A stretch of 64,000 nt of DNA from Ancylobacter lacus (GCF_018390635.1 NZ_JAHBGE010000044.1:374769-438768); one strand, 5' to 3'. Positions 34,568-45,431 are shown, counted from the first letter of the stretch. The notes: generated by a model from the sequence alone, not told the origin. Translations and numbers: made by a program.

Positions 34568-35493
34568 GCGGCACTCTCCGTGCGGATCGGCGGGTAGCTG
34601 TCGATGCCGCCGGAGAACACCCGGCTGGCGAGGATATCCTCGGCGGCGATGGTGGTGAGGTCCTCGACCGTCACCGGGCGGCCGCTGGCGAACAGCCGGT
34701 TGGCCTGGCGCAGCCGGGCGCGGTCCAGCGCGTTGCGGATCGAGCGGCCATTGGCGAAGTGCGGCTGCTTCGCACGGATGGCGATATAACGGGTGAGTGC
34801 TTCCTCCGCCTCCGGGCTCAGCGTGTAGTTCATTCCGTCGAGAATGCGGCCGCCAATGGCGTAGAGCTCCCGTTCTGAATAGTCCGGGAAATCGATATGG
34901 TGGGCGACGCGCGAACGGAAGCCGGGATTGGCGGTGAAGAAGCGCTCCATCCGGTCGCCATAGCCGGCGAGGATGACGACGAGGTCATCGCGCTGGTTTT
35001 CCATCACCTGCAAAAGGATCTCGATGGCCTCCTGACCATAGTCCCGCTCATTCTCGGGACGGTAGAGGTAGTAAGCCTCGTCGATGAACAGCACACCGCC
35101 CATCGCCTTCTTGAGGATTTCCTTGGTCTTTGGCGCGGTGTGGCCGATGTACTGGCCGACGAGGTCGTCACGGGTGACCGTGACCAGATGACCTTTGCGG
35201 ACATAGCCGAGCCGATGAAGGATTTCGGCCATGCGCAGCGCAACGGTCGTCTTGCCGGTGCCGGGGTTGCCGGTGAAGCTCATATGCAGCGTCGGGCTGA
35301 TGGCGGAGAGCCCGAACCGCGCCCGGGCGCGGTCGACGAGCAGGAGCGCGGCAATCTCGCGCAGCCTCAGCTTGACGGGCACGAGGCCGACCAGATCACG
35401 GTCGAGTTCGTCGAACACATCCGCCAGTCCCGATGCGGTGAATTCCGCCTGCAGGTCGACGGCGTCGCTGGTGGTCTTGGTGGGGGCGTCCAT
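34564..35493 (-). CDS. cbbX: Red-type RuBisCO activase CbbX
   Basis: CbbX is the AAA+ activase that remodels inhibited red-type RuBisCO, pulling the C-terminus of the large subunit through its hexamer pore in response to RuBP. The 309-residue protein has Walker A GNPGTGKT (residues 75-82), Walker B VLFIDEA (134-140) and the pore-loop region [15 protein letters not shown]. Sensor and arginine-finger regions follow ([26 protein letters not shown]). The N-terminal helical domain is typical. It lies after cbbS but is separated by a strong terminator-type hairpin, so its transcript level is probably much lower than that of cbbLS. Its stop overlaps the cbbE start. Confidence 0.95.
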   Translation of the reverse strand: MDAPTKTTSDAVDLQAEFTASGLADVFDELDRDLVGLVPVKLRLREIAALLLVDRARARFGLSAISPTLHMSFTGNPGTGKTTVALRMAEILHRLGYVRKGHLVTVTRDDLVGQYIGHTAPKTKEILKKAMGGVLFIDEAYYLYRPENERDYGQEAIEILLQVMENQRDDLVVILAGYGDRMERFFTANPGFRSRVAHHIDFPDYSERELYAIGGRILDGMNYTLSPEAEEALTRYIAIRAKQPHFANGRSIRNALDRARLRQANRLFASGRPVTVEDLTTIAAEDILASRVFSGGIDSYPPIRTESAA

Positions 35494-35513
35494 GTCATCG
35501 GCTCCCGTGGGTG

Positions 35514-35556
35514 AAGAAAAAGGACCGGTCCGGGGCGCGGTTTCCCGGACCGGTCC
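35514..35556 (-). terminator. Strong intrinsic terminator between cbbS and cbbX
   Basis: GGACCGGTCCGGG (35522-35534) and CCCGGACCGGTCC (35544-35556) form a perfect 13-bp stem with a 9-base loop. Read on the - strand the stem is followed by TTTTTCTTC, so this is a textbook rho-independent terminator pointing from cbbS toward cbbX. It is 85 bases past the cbbS stop. Because cbbX-E-Y have no obvious promoter of their own, partial read-through is expected. Confidence 0.85.
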
Positions 35557-35641
35557 GTTCGCTGCCGGGGAGGAACGGGTCGGCGAGCGAACCAGTGGGG
35601 GTCATGAAGGGAAGGGCGCCGGGGAAGCGCGCCCCGCCGCC

Positions 35642-36064
35642 TCAGTAGCGGGCGCCCTCCGGGCGGGACATCGCGGCATAGGAGCGGGTGGTGTAGCGCA
35701 CGTTGCGGCCATCCACTTCCTGGCGGTCGAGCGCGAAGCCGGGCTCCTCGGCGGGGCGGTCGGTGATGAAGGAAAGCCGCACCGACTCCCAGGTGTGGGT
35801 GGAGTCGAACGCGGTGACGCGGATGTAGTTGCGGCCGCCATAGGTCTTGCGGCACTCGTTCAGCTCGAACAGCACACCGGCGGCGTCCTTCACGTCGAAC
35901 ATCGGCATGCCCCACATTTCCCAGTAGGTGTTGCGCGGGTGCGGGTCGTCGGTGAACTCGATGTTCACGGCCCAGCCCTTGTCGATGCAGTACTGGATCT
36001 GCTTGGCGATCTGCTCGTCGGTGAGGTCGGGCAGGAAGGAAAAGGCGCCCTGGGTGATACGCAT
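35642..36064 (-). CDS. cbbS: RuBisCO small subunit, form IC
   Basis: The 140-residue small subunit caps the L8S8 RuBisCO holoenzyme. It begins MRITQGAFSFLPDLTDEQI, has the conserved NTYWEMWGMPMF and YGGRNYIRVTAFD blocks, and has the C-terminal extension (residues about 110-140) of red-type small subunits, which forms a beta barrel in the central channel. The length is right for form IC. It is 119 bases downstream of cbbL, a gap that holds a perfect hairpin. A strong terminator follows. Confidence 0.96.
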   Translation of the reverse strand: MRITQGAFSFLPDLTDEQIAKQIQYCIDKGWAVNIEFTDDPHPRNTYWEMWGMPMFDVKDAAGVLFELNECRKTYGGRNYIRVTAFDSTHTWESVRLSFITDRPAEEPGFALDRQEVDGRNVRYTTRSYAAMSRPEGARY

Positions 36065-36150
36065 GGTGGTGTCTCGCTCTCGTCATCCCCGGAAGGGCGG
36101 TCGCCACGTCGGGGTTCGGTTGCAGGTGAGATGTCGCTCGGGCTGGCGGT

Positions 36151-36174
36151 CCCGGATCGCGATGGCGATCCGGG
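36151..36174 (-). other. Perfect intercistronic hairpin between cbbL and cbbS
   Basis: CCCGGATCGC (36151-36160) and GCGATCCGGG (36165-36174) form a perfect 10-bp stem with the tetraloop GATG. It starts 10 bases after the cbbL stop on the transcribed strand. There is no T-run, so it is more likely to protect the 3' end of cbbL mRNA or separate cbbL and cbbS messages than to terminate. Confidence 0.6.
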
Positions 36175-36183
36175 AGGCCGGGA

Positions 36184-37659
<1,476 letters not shown>

Positions 37660-37765
37660 TCAGCTCCCATGGCTTTCCCGTTGACGCTCAGCCACGCTGG
37701 CGCCTCGGTCTGCTTTCGGCGTTTCATGTCGTTCGTTGGTGCCCCTCGCTCGGGAGGGGATCAGC

Positions 37766-38851
37766 TCATTCCGCTGCTGCGCGCGTGCCGCCGATCACCG
37801 GATCGAGCGCGCCGCTGGCATAGCGCTTGGCCATCGCCGCGAGCGGCAGGACCTTGATCTTCGAGGCCTGCCCGGCGGTGCCGAACTGCTCGAACCGTTC
37901 CCGGCACAGGTCACGCATCGCGTCCATGGCGGGCTTGAGGAATTTCCGCGGGTCGAATTCGGCCTTGTTGGCTTGAGCGACCTTGCGGAACTGGGCGGTC
38001 ATGGCGAGGCGGCAGTCGGTGTCGATGTTCACCTTCCGCACGCCGTGGCGGATGCCGCGGACGATCTCCTCCACCGGCACGCCCCAGGTCTGGGGCATCT
38101 CGCCGCCGGAGGCGTTGAAGAGGTCCTGCAGCGCCTGCGGCACCGAGGAGGAGCCGTGCATCACGAGATGGACGCTCGGCAGGCGGCGGTGGATTTCCTC
38201 GATCACGTTCATGGCGAGGATGTCGCCATCCGGCTTGCGGGAGAACTTGTAGGCGCCGTGCGAGGTGCCCATCGCGATTGCGAGGGCGTCCACCTTGGTG
38301 CGGGCGACGAAGTCCACGGCCTGGTCGGGGTCGGTCAGCAGCTGGTCGTGGGAGAGCGCTCCCTCGGCGCCGTGGCCGTCCTCCTGCTCCCCGGCACCGT
38401 GCTCGAGCGAGCCGAGCACGCCGAGTTCGCCCTCGACCGAGGCCCCCACCCAGTGCGCGGCGTCGACGACGCGGCGGGTGATGGCGACGTTGTAGTCGTA
38501 GTCCGCCGGGGTCTTGGCGTCTTCCTTCAGCGAGCCGTCCATCATCACCGAGGTGAAGCCGTGCTGGATCGCCGAGAGGCAGGTCGCCTCGTTGTTCCCG
38601 TGGTCCTGATGCATGCACAGCGGAATGTGCGGATACATCTCCGACAGTGCCTCGATCATCTTGGCGAGCATGATGTCGTTGGCATAGGAGCGGGCGCCGC
38701 GGCTTGCCTGCATGATCACCGGAGCATCGACCGCATGGGCCGCCTCCATGATCGCGAGGCCCTGCTCCATGTTGTTGATGTTGAAGGCGGGGACGCCGTA
38801 GCCCTGCTCGGCCGCATGGTCGAGGAGCTGGCGAAGGGTGATGCGGGCCAT
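37766..38851 (-). CDS. cbbA: Class II fructose-1,6/sedoheptulose-1,7-bisphosphate aldolase
   Basis: CbbA condenses dihydroxyacetone phosphate with glyceraldehyde-3-phosphate or erythrose-4-phosphate in the Calvin cycle. The 361-residue zinc aldolase has the N-terminal [24 protein letters not shown], the zinc and catalytic region [28 protein letters not shown], and the VMHGSSSVP and [11 protein letters not shown] phosphate-binding stretches. The ATG at 38851 is 11 bases past the cbbT stop. Earlier in-frame codons belong to the cbbT coding region and are excluded. The enzyme is also likely to serve gluconeogenesis. Confidence 0.95.
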   Translation of the reverse strand: MARITLRQLLDHAAEQGYGVPAFNINNMEQGLAIMEAAHAVDAPVIMQASRGARSYANDIMLAKMIEALSEMYPHIPLCMHQDHGNNEATCLSAIQHGFTSVMMDGSLKEDAKTPADYDYNVAITRRVVDAAHWVGASVEGELGVLGSLEHGAGEQEDGHGAEGALSHDQLLTDPDQAVDFVARTKVDALAIAMGTSHGAYKFSRKPDGDILAMNVIEEIHRRLPSVHLVMHGSSSVPQALQDLFNASGGEMPQTWGVPVEEIVRGIRHGVRKVNIDTDCRLAMTAQFRKVAQANKAEFDPRKFLKPAMDAMRDLCRERFEQFGTAGQASKIKVLPLAAMAKRYASGALDPVIGGTRAAAE

Positions 38852-38862
38852 GTTCTGTCTCC

Positions 38863-40887
38863 TCAGGCGCAGGTCAGCAGTTCGCAGGTGGCATCGACGA
38901 CCCCTTCGGGGGTGATGCCGAAATGGGCGTAGAGTTCGGGGGCGGGCGCCGAGGCGCCGAAGCCCAGCATGCCGACGAAGCGGCCGCGCTCGCCGATCCA
39001 GCGGTCCCAGCCCATGCGGGCCGCCGCTTCCACCGCGACGCGGGGGGCGGTGCCGAGAACCTGCCGGCGATACTCGTCGCTCTGCTGCTCGAACAGCTCC
39101 CAGCACGGCATCGAGACCACCGCGGCATCGACGCCGCGTGCGGCCAGCAGATCCGCCGCCTTCAGCGCGATCTCGACTTCCGAACCGGTGCCGATCAGCG
39201 TGACGTCGCGCCGGCGGGCCGGCTTGCGCACGACATAGGCACCCCGGGCGGTGAGGTTCTCGTCGGTGTGCTCGGTGCGGAAGGTCTGCAGGTTCTGGCG
39301 GGAAAGCGCCAGAACCGAGGGCGTGGCCTCCGACTGCAGCGCGAGCTGCCAGGCTTCCAGCGTCTCGACCGCGTCGGCCGGGCGGAACACGTTGAGGTTC
39401 GGCGTCGCCCGCAGCATGGCCAGATGCTCGATCGGCTGGTGGGTCGGCCCGTCCTCGCCGAGGCCGATCGAATCGTGGGTCAGCACATAGACGACGCGCT
39501 GGCCCATGAGGGCGGAGAGCCGGATGCCGCCACGCGCATAGTCGGAGAACACCATGAAGGTGCCGCCATAGGGGATGAAGCCCTTGTGCAGCGCGATGCC
39601 GTTCATCACAGCGCTCATCGCATGCTCGCGGATGCCGTAGTGGATGTAGCGCCCGCCGAACTTGCCCGGCGTCACCGAACCGAGGCCCTTGGTGATGGTC
39701 AGGTTCGAGTGGGTGAGATCGGCCGAGCCGCCGACGGTCAGTTCGGTGGCGGTGTTGATGACGCCGAGCGCCATTTCCGAGGACTTCCGGGTGGCGACCT
39801 TCGGCGCCGTCTCGGAAAGGGTGCGCTTATGGGCGAGCAGGGCCTCGTCGAAGGCGGCCGGCAGCGTGCCCGAGAGGGCGGCGCGGAAGGCATCGCGCTT
39901 TTCCGAGATGGCGAGGCGGTCCTCCCAGGCTTCGCGGGCGAGGCGGCCGCGCTCGGCGATCTTCTGCCAGGCGGCGCGGATGCCGGTGGGCACCTCGAAG
40001 GGCGGGTAGTGCCAGCCGAGCCGGTCGCGCGCACCTTCGATCTCGGCGGCGCCAAGCGGCGCGCCATGCACCGCCTCGGAGCCGGCCTTGGTCGGCGCGC
40101 CGTAGCCGATGGTGGTGCGGCAGGCGATCAGCGACGGGCGCTTGGAATTGCGCGCCTTGGCGATGGCGTCGATCAGCGCGTGATGAGCGTGGCCGTCGAT
40201 GCGGAACACGTCCCAGCCCGCCGCCTCGAAGCGCCCGAGCTGATCCATCGAGGTCGAGATAGAGGTCGCGCCGTCGATGGAAATGCCGTTGTCGTCCCAC
40301 AGCACGATCAGCTTGCCGAGCTTCAGGTGCCCGGCGAGGTCGATGGCCTCGTGGCTTATGCCCTCCATCAGGCAGCCGTCACCGGCGATCACATAGGTGA
40401 AGTGATCAACGATCTCGTCGCCGTAACGGGCATTCATCATCCGCTCGGCCAGCGCCATGCCGACCGCGGTGGTGAGGCCCTGGCCCAGCGGGCCGGTGGT
40501 GGTCTCGACCCCGAGCGTGTGGCCATATTCGGGATGGCCCGCCGTCGAGGACCCGAACTGCCGGAACCGCTTGATCTGCTCGATGTCCATGTCGGCATAG
40601 CCGAGCAGATGGTGGATCGAGTAGAGCAGCATCGAACCATGGCCAGCCGAGAGCACGAAGCGGTCGCGGTCTGCCCAGTCGGGCCGGGTCGGGTCGATCT
40701 TCATGAAGCGGGTGAAGAGCACGGTGGCAGCGTCGGCCATGCCCATGGGCATGCCGGGATGGCCGGACTTCGCCTTCTCGACGGCGTCCATGGTGAGGGC
40801 GCGCAGCGCATTGGCCATGTCGCCGTAAGGGATTTCGGTTGCGCCGTCCTGCGGGCACAGGACCGGAACGGTGGTCTTGGTCAGCAT
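38863..40887 (-). CDS. cbbT: Transketolase
   Basis: CbbT is the thiamine-diphosphate transketolase of the Calvin cycle and transfers two-carbon units between sugar phosphates. The 674-residue protein has the N-terminal [17 protein letters not shown] with the catalytic-site histidine and the ThDP motif from GDGCLMEG to DDN. The pyrimidine domain has [14 protein letters not shown] and [20 protein letters not shown], and the C-terminal domain ends the protein. The ATG at 40887 follows GGAGGACACC; the frame is open further upstream over cbbP and is not used. It lies 14 bases after the cbbP stop. Confidence 0.95.
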   Translation of the reverse strand: MLTKTTVPVLCPQDGATEIPYGDMANALRALTMDAVEKAKSGHPGMPMGMADAATVLFTRFMKIDPTRPDWADRDRFVLSAGHGSMLLYSIHHLLGYADMDIEQIKRFRQFGSSTAGHPEYGHTLGVETTTGPLGQGLTTAVGMALAERMMNARYGDEIVDHFTYVIAGDGCLMEGISHEAIDLAGHLKLGKLIVLWDDNGISIDGATSISTSMDQLGRFEAAGWDVFRIDGHAHHALIDAIAKARNSKRPSLIACRTTIGYGAPTKAGSEAVHGAPLGAAEIEGARDRLGWHYPPFEVPTGIRAAWQKIAERGRLAREAWEDRLAISEKRDAFRAALSGTLPAAFDEALLAHKRTLSETAPKVATRKSSEMALGVINTATELTVGGSADLTHSNLTITKGLGSVTPGKFGGRYIHYGIREHAMSAVMNGIALHKGFIPYGGTFMVFSDYARGGIRLSALMGQRVVYVLTHDSIGLGEDGPTHQPIEHLAMLRATPNLNVFRPADAVETLEAWQLALQSEATPSVLALSRQNLQTFRTEHTDENLTARGAYVVRKPARRRDVTLIGTGSEVEIALKAADLLAARGVDAAVVSMPCWELFEQQSDEYRRQVLGTAPRVAVEAAARMGWDRWIGERGRFVGMLGFGASAPAPELYAHFGITPEGVVDATCELLTCA

Positions 40888-40901
40888 GGTGTCCTCCGGG
40901 C

Positions 40902-41777
40902 TCACGCGGCGCGCCGCTTCTTTTCGACGAGATTCAGGATCATCGGCGTCAGGATCAGTTGCATCGCGATGTCGAGCTTGCCGCCCGGGATCACGATGGA
41001 ATTGGCCCGGGACATCCAGCTGCCCTGGATCATCGAGAGCAGGTAGGGGAAGTCGATGCCGCGGGGGCTCTTGAAGCGGATGACCACGATCGATTCGTCG
41101 GCCGTCGGGATCCAGCGGGCGATGAACGGATTCGAGGTGTCGACCGTCGGCACGCGCTGGAAGTTGATGTCGGTCTGCGCGAATTGCGGGCAGATATAGT
41201 TCACGTAATCCGGCATGCGGCGCAGGATGGTGTCGGTCACCGCCTCCGTCGAATAGCCGCGATGGGCGCGGTCGCGATGGATCTTCTGAATCCATTCGAG
41301 ATTGATGACAGGGACGACGCCGATCTTCAGGTCGGCGTATCGGGCGACGTCGACATTGCCGCTGATGACCGCGCCGTGCAGGCCTTCATAGAACAGAAGG
41401 TCGGTCGGCGAGGGGATCATTTCCCACCCGGTGAAGGTGCCGGGCGGGCTGCCGAATTCCTGCGCCTCCTTGTCGTCGTGGATATAGTGCCGGGTGCGGC
41501 CGGTGCCGGTTGCGGCGTAGGAGCGGAACGTCTCCTCCAGCTCTTCGAACAGGTTCGAGTCCGGCCCGAAGTGGCTGTAGTGGTTGTTGCCGCGCGAAGC
41601 CTCCTCGGACATGACGCGCTTCATCTCGAAGCGGTCGTAGCGATGGAAGGCGTCGCCCTCGATGTAAGCGGCGACAACCTCCTCGCGGCGGAAGATCTGC
41701 TCGAAGATGCGGCGCACCGAGGTCGTGCCCGCACCGGACGAGCCGGTGACGGAGATGATTGGATGATGGATCGACAT
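40902..41777 (-). CDS. cbbP: Phosphoribulokinase
   Basis: CbbP phosphorylates ribulose-5-phosphate to ribulose-1,5-bisphosphate with ATP, the committed regeneration step. The 291-residue protein is the proteobacterial class I (octameric) type. It has the P-loop GSSGAGTTS (residues 12-20), the [14 protein letters not shown] region with the catalytic-base-containing segment, [15 protein letters not shown], and RKxx-type basic stretches near the end ([10 protein letters not shown]). Members of this class are activated by NADH. The ATG is 13 bases beyond the cbbF stop and the gene is followed by cbbT. Confidence 0.95.
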   Translation of the reverse strand: MSIHHPIISVTGSSGAGTTSVRRIFEQIFRREEVVAAYIEGDAFHRYDRFEMKRVMSEEASRGNNHYSHFGPDSNLFEELEETFRSYAATGTGRTRHYIHDDKEAQEFGSPPGTFTGWEMIPSPTDLLFYEGLHGAVISGNVDVARYADLKIGVVPVINLEWIQKIHRDRAHRGYSTEAVTDTILRRMPDYVNYICPQFAQTDINFQRVPTVDTSNPFIARWIPTADESIVVIRFKSPRGIDFPYLLSMIQGSWMSRANSIVIPGGKLDIAMQLILTPMILNLVEKKRRAA

Positions 41778-41790
41778 GAAACCGGTCCCC

Positions 41791-42816
41791 TCAGGCCCGC
41801 AGCAGGCCGCGCTTGCCGAACAGCGGCGAGCGCTCGGGAAGGCCGGCGGAGTTGATCTGGTAGCGGGCGATACGCTCGACCTCCGCGCGCGAGCCGAACA
41901 CGAGCGGGATGCGCTGGTGCAGCTTGCTCGGGATGATCTCCAGAATGCGCCGGTGGCCGTCGGTCGCGCGTCCATCCGCCTGCTCGACGACGAAGGCGAT
42001 CGGGTTGGCCTCGTAGACCAACCGCAGCCGGCCGTTGGCATAGCCCTTGCGGGCGTCGCCGGGGTAGAGATAGACGCCGCTGCGCATCAGGATGCGGTAG
42101 GCTTCCGCCACCATCGAGGCGACCCAGCGGGTGTTGAAGTCCTTGCCGCGCGGGCCCTCGGCGCCGGCCTGGCAGTCCTCGACATAGCTGCGGATGGCGC
42201 CGTCCCAGTGCCGCAGGTTGGAGCCGTTGATCGCATATTCGGCGGTCTCGGCCGGAATGACGACCCGCTCATGCGCCAGCACGAACTTGCGCGAGACGCG
42301 GTCGAACACGAAGACCTGCGTGCCGTCGCCCGCGGTCATCACCAGGCTGGTCTGGGGACCGTAGACGAAGAAGCCGGCGGCGAGCTGGCGGTTGCCCGGC
42401 TGCAGCAGCGAGTTCGGGCCGTTGTGCGGCAGGATCGAGAAGATCGTGCCGACCGAGATGTTGGTGTCGATGTTGGACGAGCCGTCCAACGGGTCGACCG
42501 CCACGGCGAGCGTGCCGTTGGGCGAGAGCGCCAGAGGCTCGTCGGCCTCCTCGGAACCCAGCACCGCGACGGGCGCCAGGCGCAGCGCGTCGGCGACGAG
42601 GCGGTCGGCGACGGCGTCCAGTTCCTTCTGGCTGTCGCCGTCCTCATGATAACCGCGCACCTTGGCCATCGCGCCGGCCAGCGGGCCAGCGGCGATGAGC
42701 TCGGCGATAGTGACGGCGGCGCCGGCCAGAGCCTGAACGGTCTCAGCAACTCCCTGGCGCAGGGAGTCGGCACCGGCCCACCTCGACAGGTGGTCCTGCA
42801 ATGTTGTGTGTGTCAC
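41791..42816 (-). CDS. cbbF: Fructose-1,6/sedoheptulose-1,7-bisphosphatase
   Basis: CbbF removes the 1-phosphate from fructose- and sedoheptulose-bisphosphate in the Calvin cycle. The 341-residue class I FBPase has the metal-binding motifs GSEEADEP and VDPLDGSSNIDTNISVGTIFSIL, and the active-site YPGDARKGYANGRLRLVYEANPIAFVVEQADG region (substrate and metal binding). It begins with GTG, read as Met, after a GGGGAAAC stretch. It is the first gene of the operon, so the operon promoter lies in the gap to cbbR. A 7-bp hairpin (42872-42878 with 42885-42891) lies in its leader. Confidence 0.95.
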   Translation of the reverse strand: MTHTTLQDHLSRWAGADSLRQGVAETVQALAGAAVTIAELIAAGPLAGAMAKVRGYHEDGDSQKELDAVADRLVADALRLAPVAVLGSEEADEPLALSPNGTLAVAVDPLDGSSNIDTNISVGTIFSILPHNGPNSLLQPGNRQLAAGFFVYGPQTSLVMTAGDGTQVFVFDRVSRKFVLAHERVVIPAETAEYAINGSNLRHWDGAIRSYVEDCQAGAEGPRGKDFNTRWVASMVAEAYRILMRSGVYLYPGDARKGYANGRLRLVYEANPIAFVVEQADGRATDGHRRILEIIPSKLHQRIPLVFGSRAEVERIARYQINSAGLPERSPLFGKRGLLRA

Positions 42817-42936
42817 GGCGTTTCCCCAGATGTGGAGGTCTTTGACCTTCTGGCGTGTCGTTTCCGTGAGCCTTCGGGAGGGGACCCGAAGCGGCGGACG
42901 CCTTTTATTGACGCTACTGTGCCTGACTTGGCGGCG

Positions 42937-42980
42937 TAAGGAAATTCGAATATTCTTTTGTAAATTTTAAATTCGACTGA
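42937..42980. promoter_or_regulatory. Putative CbbR operator between cbbF and cbbR
   Basis: The divergent gap has an AT-rich core in otherwise GC-rich DNA. The octamer AAATTCGA occurs at 42942-42949 and 42969-42976, a direct repeat 27 bases apart, and ATTCGAAT (42944-42951) is a palindrome. LysR-type CbbR normally binds two adjacent AT-rich sites in exactly this place and represses its own gene while activating the operon. Exact CbbR half-sites were not assigned. Confidence 0.6.
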
Positions 42981-42991
42981 AGGTAGCGCCC

Positions 42992-43978
42992 ATGCGGAAC
43001 GTCACGCTGAAGCAGCTTCGGGCGCTTGCCGCCGTGATCGAGACCGGCACGGTCACGGCCGCGGCCAAGGTGCTGAACGTCACGCCGCCGGCGGTGACGA
43101 TGCAGGTGCAACTGCTCGAGGAACAACTCGGCCTGCCGCTGCTGGATCGCGCCGGCGATCGCTTCCAGCCCAGCGATGCCGGCCGCGAGGTTCTGGCCGC
43201 CGTCGCCCGCATGGAGCGCGCGCTTGCCGACTGCAATGCTGCGCTGGACGCCATGAAAGGGCTTGATGCCGGGCGCGTCTCGGTCGGCATCGTGTCCACC
43301 GCGAAGTATTTCGCGCCCAATGCGCTCGGCGTGTTTGCCCGGCTGCACCCGGGCGTCGACGTGGCGCTGGTGGTTGGCAATCGCGAGGACATCGTCGCCG
43401 CCCTGCGCAACGACGCCATTGACGTCGCCATCATGGGGCGCCCGCCGGTCGACATCGAGGTCGACAAGGCCCTGCTCGGCGCCCATCCCCATGTCATCAT
43501 CGCCCCGGTCACCCACCCGCTGCTGGGGCGGCGGATCGTCGCGGCGGACCTCGCCGGCTCGACCTTTCTGGTTCGCGAGCCGGGCTCCGGCACGCGCAAC
43601 CTCATGGAACGCTTCTTTCAGGAGGCGGGCGTTTCAACCCGGATCGGCATGGAGATCGGCTCGAACGAGACCATCAAGCAGGCGGTCATGGCCGGGCTCG
43701 GGCTCTCCTTCATCTCCGCGCATACGGTTGCGCACGAGGTCGCGAATGGCCGTCTGGCGTTGCTGGACGTCGAGGGGCTGCCCGTGGTCCGGCAGTGGTT
43801 CGTGGTGAAGCGCTCGGCCAAGCGGTTGACCCCGCCGGCTCTGGCACTCAACGAATTTCTCGCCCGTCGCGGATCGGAATTCCTGCCGAAGCCCGTGTCG
43901 CCGGGCCTGCGCCTGCCGAGTGAGGCCGACGGCAGCGAAGACCCGCCGGTGGTGCGGCGCAAGGGGGCGAAGAACTGA
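42992..43978 (+). CDS. cbbR: LysR-family Calvin-cycle regulator CbbR
   Basis: This 328-residue LysR-type regulator is placed divergently from cbbF, the standard position of CbbR, which activates the cbb operon in response to metabolites such as NADPH or RuBP. The N-terminal winged helix (residues 1-60) reads VTLKQLRALAAVIETGTVTAA with the LNVTPPAVTMQVQLLEEQLG recognition helix region. The co-inducer domain follows (about 90-300), with VSVGIVSTAKYFAPNALGVFA at its start. The ATG lies 12 bases after the second AAATTCGA repeat. The protein ends convergently with the folB-like gene. Confidence 0.93.
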   Translation: MRNVTLKQLRALAAVIETGTVTAAAKVLNVTPPAVTMQVQLLEEQLGLPLLDRAGDRFQPSDAGREVLAAVARMERALADCNAALDAMKGLDAGRVSVGIVSTAKYFAPNALGVFARLHPGVDVALVVGNREDIVAALRNDAIDVAIMGRPPVDIEVDKALLGAHPHVIIAPVTHPLLGRRIVAADLAGSTFLVREPGSGTRNLMERFFQEAGVSTRIGMEIGSNETIKQAVMAGLGLSFISAHTVAHEVANGRLALLDVEGLPVVRQWFVVKRSAKRLTPPALALNEFLARRGSEFLPKPVSPGLRLPSEADGSEDPPVVRRKGAKN

Positions 43979-44002
43979 GCTGTCCGCGCCTCCCGCCGTT
44001 CG

Positions 44003-44368
44003 TCAGCTCCGGCTTCGGATGATCTCGACGCCGACGTCGCGGAACACCCCGGCGATCGGGGCACCCGGCTTGTGCACCTCGACGCGCACCTTTTCCACCC
44101 GGGCGAACCGCGCCAGAACGGCCGCGGCTATGGCCTCGGCGAACGCCTCGAGAATGTGAAAGCGACGCTCCCCGGATACGCGCGTCACCGTCTCGAACAC
44201 CTCCTGGTAGCCCACCGTCTCGTCGTAATCGTCATGCGAGGCGGCGGGATGAGCATCCAGCCACCAGTCGATGTCGACGACGAAGCGCTGCCCCAGCTTG
44301 GCTTCTTCCGGGTAAAGGCCGTGATGGGCGAAAAGCTCGATTCCGCGAAGGAAGACACGGTCAGACAT
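44003..44368 (-). CDS. folB: Dihydroneopterin aldolase (FolB-like) in the H4MPT cluster
   Basis: This 121-residue protein has the FolB fold and key residues: FLRGIELFAHHGLYPEEAKLGQRFVVDIDWWLD with catalytic Glu, YQEVFETV, and the C-terminal KVRVEVHKPGAPIAG with the catalytic-site lysine. FolB converts dihydroneopterin to hydroxymethyl-dihydropterin and glycolaldehyde, a step shared by folate and methanopterin synthesis. Its place directly downstream of the MfnF- and MfnD-like genes, in the H4MPT cluster and not with folP/folK, suggests that it supplies the pterin for H4MPT. Whether the genome has a second folB for folate cannot be seen here. The gap to the upstream gene is 22 bases, so it is in that operon. 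Confidence 0.85.
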   Translation of the reverse strand: MSDRVFLRGIELFAHHGLYPEEAKLGQRFVVDIDWWLDAHPAASHDDYDETVGYQEVFETVTRVSGERRFHILEAFAEAIAAAVLARFARVEKVRVEVHKPGAPIAGVFRDVGVEIIRSRS

Positions 44369-44390
44369 TCAGGAATACTCGCTCAGGATA

Positions 44391-45431
44391 TCAGGAAGAC
44401 AGGGCGGCGGACAGCAGGCCGACCGCGACGGCGGGCGCGCAGTCCGCCGCATCCCGGCCCAGCGCGGCATCATCGGTGAGCACCTCGCCGAGATCGAGAT
44501 AGGTCAGGTCGCGTCGCTCGGCGAGCTTTCGGGCGAGAAAGCGGCCAACGCCGGCGCCGACGATCAGCTCCGGCTCGAAGGCGATGGCCGACAGCACGCA
44601 GTCGAGCGCGGCGCTGATTCGTCCGGTCTGCGCCTCCGCCAGATGCCGCGCCAGCCGCACCGCCCGTGGCTGGGTGGCGGGCGAAAGATCCTGCGCCACC
44701 ATGCGCAGCAGCCGCCTGGCGCTCGCTTCTTGGGTCTTGGGTCCTCCATCGGCGGTCGGATGCAGGTCGGCTTCCTCGGCCAGCTCGCCGGTGAGGCGGT
44801 GGACATCCGCGCTGGTGGCGAACAGTTCGGCGGCGAGCGGGGTCCACCTTCCAGCGAAGGGGGCTTCTGCCGCCATTGCCATCACCGGCGTGCGGACCAC
44901 GCCGGTATAGATGAGTTCGTTATTGGCCAGCCGCTCGGCATCGGTGAAGCCGCGCGCCGCCACCCGACCCTCGCCGAAGGGAATGATGTCGGTGGTGGTC
45001 GAGCCGATATCGAGCAGCACACCCTCCGGCAGCAGGTGGCCAAGCACGGCGGCGGTGGCGTACCAGTTCGCCGAGGCGATGGTGGCGGAATGGGCGGCGG
45101 CGGTCTCCGGCGGCACGAAGCCTTCCGGCCCGGCGAAGATCGCCAGCGGCCCTCCGGCCAGCTCGCGCATCAGCAGGGCGGTGGTGCCGACGACGCCGGC
45201 ATGCCGGTCCGGCCAGAGGTCGGCGACCTCTGCGGTCATGGTGACGGCGGACGCGACGCCGGGTTCGAATTCGGCCCGCAGCGTGCGCAGCGCCCCGGCA
45301 AGATGCTCCTCCCCCCGCCAGACCGGGCAGGGCGCGATCCGGATCGCCTTAAGCCGGCCATCCTTGCCGAAGGCGGCCAGCTTTACATGGGCGCCGCCGA
45401 CATCCCAGCCCAGCCGGACGACGCCCTTCAC
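44391..45431 (-). CDS. MfnF-like ASKHA protein (H4MPT-linked C1 pathway)
   Basis: This 346-residue protein belongs to the hydantoinase/oxoprolinase-like ASKHA family. It resembles Methanocaldococcus MJ1427 (MfnF), which condenses the aminomethylfuran diphosphate with the tyramine-glutamate unit in methanofuran synthesis. The phosphate-binding motifs are visible: GWDVGGAHVKLAAF near the N-terminus and LLDIGSTTTDIIPF in the middle. In methylotrophs the homologue is called an H4MPT-linked C1 transfer pathway protein, and it should act in methylofuran synthesis. It starts with GTG overlapping the stop of the ATP-grasp gene (GTGA). The exact bacterial reaction is inferred from the archaeal enzyme. 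Confidence 0.8.
   Translation of the reverse strand: MKGVVRLGWDVGGAHVKLAAFGKDGRLKAIRIAPCPVWRGEEHLAGALRTLRAEFEPGVASAVTMTAEVADLWPDRHAGVVGTTALLMRELAGGPLAIFAGPEGFVPPETAAAHSATIASANWYATAAVLGHLLPEGVLLDIGSTTTDIIPFGEGRVAARGFTDAERLANNELIYTGVVRTPVMAMAAEAPFAGRWTPLAAELFATSADVHRLTGELAEEADLHPTADGGPKTQEASARRLLRMVAQDLSPATQPRAVRLARHLAEAQTGRISAALDCVLSAIAFEPELIVGAGVGRFLARKLAERRDLTYLDLGEVLTDDAALGRDAADCAPAVAVGLLSAALSS

Noticed and set aside
37742-37759. Hairpin CCCCTC/GAGGGG between cbbA and cbbL as a terminator
   Set aside because: The stem is only 6 bp with no T-run, and the operon continues into cbbL.
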